Shown here one piece after another: positions 35,436 to 45,587 of a stretch of 64,000 bases of DNA. The stretch lies in the NCBI RefSeq assembly GCF_932274485.2, contig NC_065887.2, forward strand, positions 42,241,201-42,305,200, written 5' to 3'. The notes beneath the pieces were generated by a model. It made no database searches. It was not told the origin of the DNA and worked only from the letters and a program-made list of their open reading frames with translations. The translations under genes and the position numbers were made by a program. The DNA comes from Patella vulgata (lineage: Eukaryota > Mollusca > Gastropoda > Patellidae). Every line of letters starts with the position of its first letter. Positions within the stretch are counted from its first letter, which is position 1.

Positions 35436-37580
35436 CAGAAACTATCCATTAGAGTCAACGAACTACAAACTGAACTTCAAAACACTATTACCCAGTTAGA
35501 TCTCCAAAAATTCCAAGAAATTCAGAAAAAAAGTCACACCCGCCTAAATCAACAAGTTAAACTTAAACATACCAAAAAATTCTACAACCTGAAACAAACC
35601 AAAACCAAACCAATAAATAAAACCAAAACCAGTGTCACCAATGACTACCTTACCAAGACAGTTGTCAACATCAGCGACAAAAACCTATCTGAAGATGAAA
35701 TAAATCTACTATCTAGAGGCCTTAGCTTTGTACCATCCAACCAAAAACCTCATGCTGATACATTTATAACCAATATCGAAAAGGGGCTACGCCAACTAGC
35801 ACCAGGTGGGAAGGTGGAATACCTCAGACATCAAATTACTGACCTACTCCTAAAAGCCAAACCACAAGCTAGCAACATAACTCTGCAACAGGAAAAGGCT
35901 ATAAAAGACCTTCGCAGTGATCCGAAGATAACCATTGTAGCTGCTGACAAGGGTAAGGCAACAGTAGTGATGAACACAGATGAATACCAGACCCTTGTGG
36001 AAGACCTACTCAATGATACCTCAACCTACCGACGCCTTAGGAAAGACCCTACCAATAACCATGTTAAAGATTATGCTAAGCTTTTGAAATCACTCTGTGA
36101 AGAGGAGAAGATCACCGACAACATCCATAACAGACTGAACCCAGACCACCCCTGTTCACCATACGCTAGAGCATCAATAAAGATCCACAAAGACCCAATT
36201 ATAGCCAGACTCCTGATATGCTCCATAGACTCAGTTTATTACAATACTGCCAAGTATCTTTCAAAATTACTCTCACCACTAGGGAAAATGGCAGATTCGT
36301 TCATTAAAGACTCCACTGAAGTTTGCGCCCAACTCAAAGAGATAAGAAACCCAGGGAAAATGCTCTCGTACGATGTTATTGATCTATTTACCAATGTGCC
36401 AAGAGAAGATGCCCTTAAAGTCCTAGAAACCCGCATCCGCCAACTCTCTACGCCACTGGAAACATCTTTACAAGTCAATACCATCATCTGTCTAATCAAG
36501 CAATGCCTGGAATCTACATACTTCACATGGGGAGACAACTATTACCAACAGATCCATGGGTTACCAATGGGCAGTCCCTTATCCCCCCTGATAGCAGAAA
36601 TTTTCATGACGTCACTGGAAGAAATAGCCATTGAAACCGCACCATTCCAACCCTTATTCTGGTCTCGTAAGGTTGACGACGTATTTGTCATGATTAAAGA
36701 ACAAGATGATGCGGGTATCCTACTACACCATTTGAACAACCAACACCCAAGGATCAAGTTCACCATGGAGAATGAAACCAGCAACAGTCTTCCTTTCCTA
36801 GACATACTAGTTAAAAGAAAGGACTCTAAAATAATTACCTCAGTATACAGAAAGCCAACCCACACGGACCAGTATATTCATTATAAATCAAACCACCCTA
36901 ACAGCACTAAGGCAGCCGTCGTCGCCACCCTAACAATAAGAGCCAAAAACATTTGTGACCCTGAAACACTCCCCCACGAAGTACAACACCTTACAGACGT
37001 TTTCACCAAACACAATGGGTATCCGCTACAGATGGTCAAAAAGATTATTAATTCCACACTATCCGACCTACCAAAACCAGATAAACTAAAACCTGATAAA
37101 GCCCCTATACGAGTGTTTATACCCTTCCACGGAAACATCCCCCACCAAATTAGAAGATTATTAAAACAAGAAGCGCAGATAGAAACCACATATCTCAAAG
37201 GCAAGACAACCAAGGATTTAATAAAAGCAAATGGTAAGATAACCCCCACCAAACCCATCTCCCCAAAAGGGTGTGTTTACCAAGTCATCTGCAGCTGTGG
37301 GGAATCATACATTGGAGAATCGAAGAGGCCCTTAGACATCAGAATCAAAGAACACATGTCGAAAACACCCACCAACCAATCTGCCATTGCCGAACACCTA
37401 TTTGAAAACCCGCGCCACCGAGTGAACTGGACTAACGTCAAAAAGTTAGCTGTTAATTGCCACAACAAACGAAACCGAAGAACCCATGAAGCTATTAATA
37501 TACGCAGGCATGAACCAAAACTAAACAGGGACCCAGGAATTTACATTCCAAGAGCGTATGATCGCATCATTAAAATGTAG
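35397..37580 (+). CDS. PLE1 polyprotein: reverse transcriptase + GIY-YIG endonuclease
   Basis: The frame is open from just after a TAA at 35394 to the TAG at 37578, 727 sense codons, but has no early ATG; the first in-frame ATG is at 35968, inside conserved sequence. The true N-terminus may use another start or be 5'-truncated. Numbering from the GTG at 35814: N-terminal PLE block (NISDKNLSEDEINLLSRG lies upstream), RT motif A LSYDVIDLFTNVP (184-196), motif B GLPMGSPLSPLIAEIF (249-264), motif C RKVDDVF (285-291; the catalytic DD is 288-289), LPFLD (326-330), and RKPTHTDQYIHY (346-357). The GIY-YIG nuclease follows: CVYQV (487-491), YIGES (499-503), Arg510, His514 and Glu528. This is a retrotransposon protein, not a host telomerase. 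Its function is target-primed copying of the element. Confidence 0.9.
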   Translation, partial: QLLWFISLRRFNKQKLSIRVNELQTELQNTITQLDLQKFQEIQKKSHTRLNQQVKLKHTKKFYNLKQTKTKPINKTKTSVTNDYLTKTVVNISDKNLSEDEINLLSRGLSFVPSNQKPHADTFITNIEKGLRQLAPGGKVEYLRHQITDLLLKAKPQASNITLQQEKAIKDLRSDPKITIVAADKGKATVVMNTDEYQTLVEDLLNDTSTYRRLRKDPTNNHVKDYAKLLKSLCEEEKITDNIHNRLNPDHPCSPYARASIKIHKDPIIARLLICSIDSVYYNTAKYLSKLLSPLGKMADSFIKDSTEVCAQLKEIRNPGKMLSYDVIDLFTNVPREDALKVLETRIRQLSTPLETSLQVNTIICLIKQCLESTYFTWGDNYYQQIHGLPMGSPLSPLIAEIFMTSLEEIAIETAPFQPLFWSRKVDDVFVMIKEQDDAGILLHHLNNQHPRIKFTMENETSNSLPFLDILVKRKDSKIITSVYRKPTHTDQYIHYKSNHPNSTKAAVVATLTIRAKNICDPETLPHEVQHLTDVFTKHNGYPLQMVKKIINSTLSDLPKPDKLKPDKAPIRVFIPFHGNIPHQIRRLLKQEAQIETTYLKGKTTKDLIKANGKITPTKPISPKGCVYQVICSCGESYIGESKRPLDIRIKEHMSKTPTNQSAIAEHLFENPRHRVNWTNVKKLAVNCHNKRNRRTHEAINIRRHEPKLNRDPGIYIPRAYDRIIKM

Positions 37581-37777
37581 TTTACATCGCCTCTGAACTA
37601 TCCTTTAATTTTAATATTTGTATTGCTTTTAACTTTGTACATCTCCTCAAATCAATTACAATTTGCTTTACTGCATACTGCCTTCACTGTTAGGATTAAC
37701 TGCTTATGGCTTCAGTTTCACCCCCCATAATACTTGTCCTTTCATCTTTTATTATTACTTTCATCTATAACTAATTA

Positions 37778-37779
<2 letters not shown>

Positions 37780-37854
<75 letters not shown>
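37780..37854. repeat. (TA)n microsatellite in PLE1 3' region
   Basis: About 75 bp of nearly uninterrupted TA dinucleotides downstream of the PLE1 stop codon. Confidence 0.95.
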
Positions 37855-37860
<6 letters not shown>

Positions 37861-38116
37861 TATAGATTTATTTAATATGTTTTTACAGTCAGGACCAGTT
37901 GCTCGTGACTCATTATACCTGCTAATAATTGTTTGATCCTTTGGCTTCATTCTTGCACTTATCTATACCAATTACAGTTTATAACCATCTATGTACATCT
38001 ATGTACATTGTTTATTTAACGGCTTGGGACAGTTGTTCATGCTTGCTGATTTTGCATCCCATTGGAGGGTTCGCACTGCTCGTGTATATATATATAGCTA
38101 TTTTGTTTTCATTTTA

Positions 38117-38181
38117 TTTATTTGTGTTATATGCTTGATAACGACTTGTGAAATCTTGTTGAAACGTCGCAGTGAAATAAA
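38117..38181 (+). ncRNA. Hammerhead-ribozyme-like motif in PLE1 3' end (degenerate)
   Basis: Order of parts: TTTATTT (38117-38123), a CUGANGA-like core CTTGATAA (38134-38141), AACGA (38140-38144) pairing with TTGTT (38156-38160) as helix II, then GAAAC-GTC (38161-38168) and AAATAAA (38175-38181) closing helix I. This is the arrangement of type I hammerheads with a minimal helix III, which many Penelope-like elements carry in their terminal repeats. The core has an extra T and A where the catalytic G is expected, so it is probably a decayed or variant copy. Confidence 0.4.
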
Positions 38182-38219
38182 CCACAGTAATTGTTATCCA
38201 TAAATAGTGTGTTATTTGA
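38155..38219 (-). repeat. PLE1 right inverted terminal repeat
   Basis: Inverted partner of 35371-35435; its last base is the first base of the right target-site duplication. It contains GAAACGTC, discussed as part of a hammerhead-like motif. Confidence 0.9.
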
Positions 38220-39353
38220 CAGACCTATTTAGATGTGATTCTGTCTGCTGTACAACCATATTATAATTTACCATCATACCCATCCATATAATTCATATTG
38301 AATGAGAATTGTCGAGAGTATTGATGTAACACTCTGTCAATATTATACATGTATTACTTGATACTAGGCTAACAAAATATTCTCAAACAATAGAACTGCC
38401 CATGTCGGCGATATGGTCAGGTCGTTTTTACACTTAAGGCGTTGTTTTGTTTTTAGAGCTCATAGATGTAGTTCCTATTGACAGTATGCCCTCCCTCACG
38501 TTTTAAAATTCGACATTGAACATGTTTTCTTGGGGCAATTATTTGGGGCAAAAAAGTAGCATAGCCTAAGCCGTAACTGGTGGTAGCTGTACCTCTAGTC
38601 GCTCTGTAAATTAATCGAAGTCATGATATAGCAACATTTCATTCCGTTTTATTTTGTTGTTACTTAGAGTGACCAGCTGAAGACACTAAAGGAAAATAAA
38701 ACTCAGTTTTTCTTTTAATTAGATTTCTGTTCAATTACAACGAGGCGCTCTTTCTCCATGATGATTGACCTAGTAACAGAAACCAAACGGAAATTGTCGA
38801 GACTTTCCGATAACAGACGAAGTTCTGCTCTATTGCAAGACGTAACCAAAGTGTCGATAAACCCCATGGGGCTTTTGTTAAACTGAACAGGGATATCAGT
38901 AATTCAATAAAATGTTAAATTGATTGATTAGTTGTAGATCAGTATGATGATTGATTGATTATGATCATATCTCGTCTTATACCTGATTATTTAATTATAT
39001 TTATAGAAGATTTTCTACGGCTATAATATTATCAGCTGTACGATCTAACTGGCTGTTGGCATCAGACTACATGTGCTTGCCATGTACTTCCTCGACTCAT
39101 ACAATGTATACATTACATAAATTGTTTCGAGTTTGTTTTTAAAGTTAACACCCCACCTACTTGAAAGTAAGGACAATGAACTGTTTTACAAAGAAATGAA
39201 ACGGAACTTCTCACCAATACAATATTTGGGACATTATGAGACTAAAATACTATTATTTTGTGTATGCTCACGTATGTAATGAAATGCGAGTGGGGAGAAT
39301 TTTGTCCGCACAGCAAAGTTTCCGTATGTTTTAACGTATTCCCTGTACATGTA

Positions 39354-39835
39354 TGTACTCTAGACGTACAATGTAATTTATCAACTATGTACTCTATACG
39401 TCCAATATCATTTATAGACTATGTACTCTATACGTCCAATATCATTTATAGACTATGTACTCTATACGTCCAATATCATTTATAGACTATGTACTCTATA
39501 CGTCCAATATCATTTATAGACTATGTACTCTATACGTCCAATATCATTTATAGACTATGTACTCTATACGTACAATATCATTTATAGACTATGTACTCTA
39601 TACGTCCAATATCGTTTATAGACTATGTACTCTATACGTCCAATATCATTTATAGACTATGTACTCTATACGTCCAATATCATTTATAGACTATGTACTC
39701 TATACGTACAATATCATTTATAGACTATGTACTCTATACGTACAATATCATTTATCAACTATGTACTCTAGACGTACAATATCATTTATAGACTATGTAC
39801 TCTATACGTACAATATCGTTTATATCGTATATTAA
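39354..39835. repeat. 34 bp minisatellite, about 14 units
   Basis: Unit ACTATGTACTCTATACGTCC plus AATATCATTTATAG; nearly identical in the middle, diverged at the ends. Confidence 0.95.
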
Positions 39836-40364
39836 GTAAAATACCATTTACAAACTGTGGGGTATCACGTGTGATATATACATGTACGTACTAAATATTG
39901 TATATCACGTACAATATCATTCATACTAACTACAGTATAGACTGTGAGGCATACATAAATATTGTATATTTAGGCACAATATCATTTATAAACTTTGTGA
40001 AATATAAATATTTTATATTATAAACTTTGTGAAATATAAATATTTTATATTATTTTCTTTATAAATATTGTATGTTATATTAGATATTGTATAAATGGTA
40101 TGTTTATATCCCATGGTATTTAAATATAATATGTAAAACGAGATATTCTGGTTTTGAAATGACATGTAGTACTTGTTCTATATTTCAACAAGATTGTGTT
40201 AAGTTTAATGGATGTAACTGTATATATTATATCCTCTACTCCACATTCACATGACCTGTTTAACCAAGTCAAAAACTCTTATTCTAATAATCGCTTGTGT
40301 CTCTCAAAAATATAGAATTCTGAATTTAATAACACATCAATACTTAGTTCTTGAGTTCGAATTA

Positions 40365-40625
40365 GAGAGAGATAAGAAAATGGGTTTTAACGTCCGCTCG
40401 ACACAAACTACATGTAGGTCAACTCGGGGATTAAATTTCGGTATAATTTTATTTCAATAATTCTCTCACGCCTAGGGGTTTTTATCAGTGGGAGGATACC
40501 GGAGGGCCTAGAGAATATCCACGGGGTTGGGCTGGCGATTCTACTGGTTGTCACGTACACACGTGTGTGATCGAAACCAGGTCATTTTACTAGATGACAG
40601 ATCTTATGATCTAAAGCGTGCGTCC
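40365..40625 (-). mobile_element. SINE-B copy
   Basis: AAATGGGTTTTAACGTCCGCT, TTTCAATAATTCTCTCACGC, then a diverged tRNA-like part. Confidence 0.8.
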
Positions 40626-40911
40626 AGAATTCGATTTAGTATTTTCTAAAACCGTTTAAAGCAACTCGCATGCATATTACACGCTTTTATCTGAAGATGG
40701 CCTGGATATACAATGAAAGAAGGTTTATTTATAAAACTGTTTAAATATGTGAATGTAAAGTTTATAGGTGGACCGTATAAAGGTCGGGAATAGTCGTAAC
40801 ACTGGTTCTTGTACAAATAAAACGACCATCTATATATATACATGTACATCAGACATGATTGTAAGCTTATATACAAGTACATATACAGCTTTCAAGGGAC
40901 AGTAAGATTAC

Positions 40912-41105
40912 AAAATAAATTGGGTTTAACGTCCTACTGTTGTGCCCCCACTGAATTAATGAAGACGGGCATGCGCCATCCAATGTACAGTGTGCTATGA
41001 GGGAAATTTGCCCGAACGAATTTCGATTTGCAAGGGATCATTTACGTACTCAGGAACTCAAACTCCAACTGTCGTGGGTTCTTTTACGTGCACACCAATG
41101 TGTAA
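40912..41105 (-). mobile_element. SINE-A partial copy
   Basis: GGGTTTAACGTCCTACTGTT through AGTGTGCTATGAGGGAAATT and GTGCACACCAATGTGT. Confidence 0.8.
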
Positions 41106-41277
41106 AAAGTAAGCTTAGATGCATGTAGAATACAGTAGGTGTATAAGTACGCGTAAAGAGATGTTACAGCCTTAAAGGAACAATGCGTTGACAGTGGATA
41201 TTTTTCTTTTGCCAAAGAATGTGCCGGATTAAAACACCGACGTTGGCCAAGAAGAACCTTTGTGTCGAGTGATATTT

Positions 41278-41304
41278 ACCCCCCCCCCCCCCTCTCCCCC
41301 TCTC

Positions 41305-41351
<47 letters not shown>

Positions 41352-41352
41352 T
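41278..41352. repeat. Poly-C and (CT)n tract
   Basis: A run of C followed by about 50 bp of CT repeats. Confidence 0.9.
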
Positions 41353-41654
41353 ACATGTGTATCTATGCATGTATAATTCACTGAGTTTACACTGTGTAGT
41401 TAAATGAGAAAACACTTGAAGTATATTGTGTGTACTATTAACGTGTATACAATAAAGATATGTTCCGGTAGAATTATAACGACATAAAACCTGTACATGT
41501 ATGCATGAATAACAAATATCGTAATGTCCTAGTTCACGATCTATTGTAAAATATATACGATATAATGACGTGATTGTTGTTAAGTCATTCATTATTATAT
41601 TGGTATAATATTAAGATGTACGGAACAGGGCATACTTACATGTACTCCATCTAG

Positions 41655-41925
41655 AAAGGGAGAGAGAGGGAGAAATGGGGTTTAGCGTACACTCGACACA
41701 AACTACGTCATTGGTTCTATTTTATTTCAATAATTCCCTTGTGCGTAGGGGTCTTTAGCAGTGGGAGGAAACCGGAGGACCCGGAGAAAACCCACGAGGT
41801 TGGACAGACGACCCTACTCCTTGTCACGTACAACCGTGGATTCGAAACCCCGCCAGTTGACTCAATCACGGACCTTATGATACAGAACGCACTTGCTAAC
41901 CATTCGGCCATCCAACCCCTCTAGA
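41655..41925 (-). mobile_element. SINE-B, near full length
   Basis: GGGGTTTAGCGTACACTCGA through GGGAGGAAACCGGAGGACCC to CTAACCATTCGGCCATCCAA. Confidence 0.9.
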
Positions 41926-41935
41926 CAGGAGCCAC

Positions 41936-42015
41936 GATGGACGATTCAGTGTCTCAGTGAGCATAGACGCTTCAGTGTCTCAGTGAGTATAGACGCTGCC
42001 GTGTCTCAGTGAGCA
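41936..42015. repeat. Short tandem repeat, three units of about 30 bp
   Basis: GTGTCTCAGTGAGCATAGACGCT repeated directly before the SINE-A subfamily copy. Confidence 0.75.
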
Positions 42016-42017
42016 TA

Positions 42018-42325
42018 GGCGCTGCTTGGCTAATCAGGTGATACCGGGTTTGATCCCAGTGCGGACTGATCACTCTTGTCATAGATGCAGGGTAGGCAGA
42101 GAAGATCGTCTAAGCGTTCAGATTCGAAAAGAACCCCACGGAAACCCGTGTGGATTATTGATAGTACGTTAAAGATCCCTGGCCAGTTGGAAATCGAAAT
42201 ACACGTTCATGTAAGAAGAGTAGGCCATACGCCCATAGCGCTGCTGTCGGTGCATATTTCTCCCCATAGAACACCGCTTGACGTATTCTTGTGAAAAATA
42301 GGACGTTAAACCCCATTGCATGACT
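42018..42325 (+). mobile_element. SINE-A subfamily copy
   Basis: A different head (GGCTAATCAGGTGATACCGG, GGTTTGATCCCAGTGCGG) on a body and tail like SINE-A (CAGTTGGAAATCGAAATACA, GGACGTTAAACCCCATTGCA). Confidence 0.75.
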
Positions 42326-44086
42326 CTTTTGTCGAGAAGGTCTAATATCACTACTCCTGTTATTAAGGATGTACAAGTACACCCAATAACCGTTATTATA
42401 CGCACCTATCTTAGATAATATAATATGTGACAATTGAAACCCAGTCATGCTTTCATTGAATATTCACAATGTCATATCGGCTAAATGATCTTTTAATTGT
42501 TGATAAAGAATTGAGTGTTGTGTGAAATGTTGACAGTTTTTTATAACTGAAAAATCCTTCTTACCACCATATATTTTAATTCATTTCGCGTTGAGAAAGT
42601 TGTAATATATATCATGTCATGAATTGAAAGCTGTAAAAGTTATATATTTGAACTCATTTCGTGAAAAGAAAGTTATATAACCATGTAAAACTCATACTGT
42701 AACTTTAATACAATACAATTTAAACTGTACAATCATCGCCACGGTTATTTCACAGAGTAGATGTTTGTGGTTAAAATAAGATGTCAAGGAGTTCCTTCAT
42801 TTCACAACCACCACTAGGGTTTTATTCAATATCCGGTGGGACGAGAAGGAAAGGAGTTGCCATTGAATGAACAATACGATGAATAATGAATTTAAATATA
42901 AACGGACGCTAAACGGATAGGAGTTCCCTGTTCTTTCATTCAACGAATCATTCTTAATGAATCGAATGCTGGGAAATTTTTATTTCGTCCAATATATGAA
43001 GTAAATTTCAAATCATTTACGTAACCAGTCTGTGTAGATTAAAAGAAATCGAAAGTAGATCTACGGAAAAGCCAACCGTACCCTTTCTTCCCTTTAGACG
43101 TATTAAAGGATTGTTTGTGTGTGAGGTTGCTTTGAGTTGAACCCAAGAAACCTGGAAGTATCAAATAGCTTAAAGAGTAATGGACGTGTGCTAGTACGTC
43201 ATTCATAAAGTTTGTCGATTATATTTCTTACTTAATGAATGAAATATAGGCTCGTTTCTTGTCCATTTAACACAACTAGGTCATTTTGGGACTAACACGA
43301 GTTTTAGTTGGCTTTACTACAAAAACAAAAAATTATTCTGACGTGTAGGTGGTATTCAGTTATTTATAGATACACGGTTTTAAATGTTTGTTTAAGGGTT
43401 TTTTTATACGCTTTATTTTATACTCTCAAATTATCGCTGCGAGTTAAACTAACTATAAATTAAATTGTCGAAACATTTGTAAAAATAAAATTTAGTGAGA
43501 ATATTTTTTATAATGTAGACAAGCTTAATTAGTAACTATATATATCCTTATTTTATAATTAATTAACCTAGCTCTGGGCAAACCCTAAAACTTTGTTAAT
43601 CAATTTATTTTTCTGGCGTTTTATATATGAACCGGATATATTCGAATATGCAACTTTATTGTTGTTTAAATAAATGAGCGTCTTAAATGATATTCTGTAT
43701 ATTATACTTGGTCATTTCGGGACTAGGATAAAACAAATACCCCCCCCCCCCCCAAAAAAAAAAACCCCAAAACCCCCAAAACACATACATTAAAGCTTCC
43801 GATTGGTCGTAATATATATGAATATTGTGTCCTGTTCGTGGGTTTGTCTTGTGTAATTGTTTATGTGTGGTGCGATCCTTGTACACTTACTATTTGTTAC
43901 GTCCAAGTAAATTTATAAATAAAAGCTTGGCAGGATACAATCCAAACAAAATAAAAAAATATGTAAAATAGGGTCAAAGTGTAAGAGAGAACAAAAACTT
44001 TAATTAATTGACCCGAAAAGGTGTTAATTAATAAACTTGAGTTACTTTTACGGTTAAAAAGAAAATTGAAAATTTTTGTAACTTAC

Positions 44087-44256
44087 CAACTTGTTGCTTG
44101 GTCTATATGTTGTGAAACAGCATAACCAAACATACTTCCAGTCTCTCCAGCATGTATCAAAGGTGAATCGACATCAACGTTATAACCCGATGCCAGGTTC
44201 GTCCATATTCCAAGAACACATAGTAGAACCATAGTCCCAATGGAACTCGACCCCAT
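44087..44256 (-). CDS. Integrin alpha subunit, exon 1 (signal peptide and start of beta-propeller)
   Basis: Integrin alpha subunits pair with beta subunits at the cell surface and bind extracellular matrix. From the ATG at 44256 the exon reads a short n-region, a hydrophobic stretch (TMVLLCVLGI) and a likely cleavage site near NLASG, then the mature start YNVDVDSPL and GSMFGYAVSQH, the first FG-GAP strand of the propeller. It ends ATSW with the Trp codon split after two bases, followed by the donor G/GTAAGT at 44086. Exon 2 supplies the third base and continues LLVGAPK, exactly as in integrins. The frame is open further upstream, with other ATGs at 44316 and 44385. I chose 44256 because it has A at -3 and G at +4 and gives a normal-length signal peptide. 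Family call is strong; the subtype (RGD/PS2-like) is inferred from later exons. Confidence 0.85.
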
Positions 44257-45019
44257 TCTTACTCCTTTCAAACTTTTAAAACAGCTAAATCCTAAACTTA
44301 AACTTAGTGACGACATCTTTACAATATTAGAACAAATGAAAAAAACTAAATTATAAAAACTCCTTCTAATGAAAAACACACTCAAATCCCAACTATAGCA
44401 CCATAATCTTTGTAACTAGTTTAGAAAAATCACTTAACAAAATCACTCCTAGCCTCTCTCTACTCCAAAGTAAATGGCCAACTTCTATGTCAGGTTAAGT
44501 CCAATATCACGCGTAAAGGGGTGTTGGGTGTTTTTGACAGCTGTACCCATTCAACGATGCGAGCGCCCAAACTACCATAAAAGTAGTAACAGGAGCCTCG
44601 TAGCTCTCGCGCGAGCGGTTCGTGAGTCACAGAGGTTTGGAATTTACTAACAGTAGCTAACGGTAAATAGCTGATCCCCCAACAACGTACGAAGGCACGA
44701 GATGATATTCACCGATATAGAAAAACGTATCCCGTTTGCCCTCGTTCAGTTTACATGGACCGATCTATTTTTATGAAGGGGTGTAAGCTACGCCAATATG
44801 ATTGTTATTACACAGTTATGAGTTAACTATTGCACCTTTAACTGTTAACTCACGCATGTAAACAAACAATGGTGGGAACACCATCATAATAATAGGATGG
44901 GGAAAGGTGTGACTTTGAATAACGTATATATTTTAAAATAGTTTAATAAATACTTATATGGTATTAACGAATCCGTTTTGACCTTTCTATTTTATTTATA
45001 ATATAACATAGTAATTGTT
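44257..45019 (-). promoter_or_regulatory. Probable 5' UTR and promoter region of the integrin alpha gene
   Basis: This is the sequence directly upstream of exon 1. The part around 44505-44640 is richer in CpG than its surroundings (for example GCTCTCGCGCGAGCGGTTCG), as expected near a promoter. I see no convincing TATA box or initiator and cannot place the transcription start. The segment 44257-44400 may be 5' UTR. No other gene is visible here. Confidence 0.4.
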
Positions 45020-45300
45020 GTAGAGAGAGAGAGAGAGTGGGGTTTAACGTCCACTCAACAAAAATTGGTCATTTCGGGACTAACACATGGTTCAATTTTA
45101 TTTCAACAATTCGCTTGCGCGTAGGGGTCATTAGCAGTGGGGGGAAACCGGGAGGCCCAGAGAAAACCCACGAGTTTGGACAGGCAACCCTACTCCTTGT
45201 CACGTACAACCGGGGAATCGGAACCCCGCCAGTTGACTCAATGACAGACCCTATGATACAGCGCGCGCATGCTAACCATTCGGCCATCCATCCTCCCTAA
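45020..45300 (-). mobile_element. SINE-B, near full length
   Basis: (GA)n, GGGGTTTAACGTCCACTCAA, GAGAAAACCCACGAGTTTGG, CTAACCATTCGGCCATCCAT. Confidence 0.9.
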
Positions 45301-45587
45301 TTGCAGGGGGACCTCACCACACACAAACAAGGGACATGACGACATGTGGCTAAGTTCAACCACGGAGTCTCGATAGGAAAACTAAAACTTGCGGCATGCT
45401 TCGTTACTCGTAATCATTGATATTTTCAGTGTTAAATAAAATCGGAAACTATTAGTTTCAAGAAACCCACCTCACGAAAAATGTATAACAATTTTTTTTG
45501 ACGGCTATATAGATATGGACGAAAACCAACAGAAAGTTAAATCAAGTGTACTTTAAAAGACAATTATTTTGATCATGTTTCCTATGT

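Larger units (their letters stand above)
35338..38218 (+). mobile_element. PLE1: Penelope-like retroelement with GIY-YIG endonuclease
   Basis: A 2.9 kb element bounded by a 13 bp target-site duplication (35325-35337 and 38219-38231, both ACAGACCTATTTA). It has 65 bp inverted terminal repeats (35371-35435 and 38155-38219, one mismatch). The right repeat touches the duplication, while the left one is preceded by a 33 bp extension. Inside is one long open frame with reverse transcriptase and C-terminal GIY-YIG domains, the diagnostic pair of Penelope-like elements, then a 3' region with a (TA)n tract. It lies in integrin intron 1 on the opposite strand to the gene. Near-identical ends and an open frame suggest a rather young insertion. 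Confidence 0.9.
23880..44086 (-). other. Integrin intron 1 (20.2 kb), hosts a Penelope-like element
   Basis: A long first intron, common in integrin genes. It contains PLE1 (35.34-38.22 kb) on the opposite strand, SINEs, an 80 bp-arm palindrome (31235-31446), and minisatellites at 26.2-26.8, 35.07-35.23 and 39.35-39.84 kb. Two diverged copies of a ~220 bp segment lie at about 31470-31690 and 31700-31930. Nothing recognisable was seen in 24170-25800, 26800-28200, 28950-30560, 32000-33300, 33600-35060, 38235-39350, 39840-40360 or 42330-44080 apart from simple repeats and isolated SINE tails (for example 43262-43305). Confidence 0.6.

Noticed and set aside
36239-37258. Minus-strand open frames opposite the PLE1 coding region
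   Set aside because: They are shadows of the reverse transcriptase frame and match no family.
35814-37580. Possible telomerase or group II intron reverse transcriptase
   Set aside because: The C-terminal GIY-YIG nuclease, terminal repeats and target duplication identify a Penelope-like element.
39354-39835. Regular 34 bp repeat that looks like a CRISPR array
   Set aside because: Units are contiguous with no unique spacers, and the context is animal intron.
43738-43785. CCCCAAAA-like stretch resembling a ciliate telomere repeat
   Set aside because: Only a few irregular units next to poly-C and poly-A; low-complexity noise.
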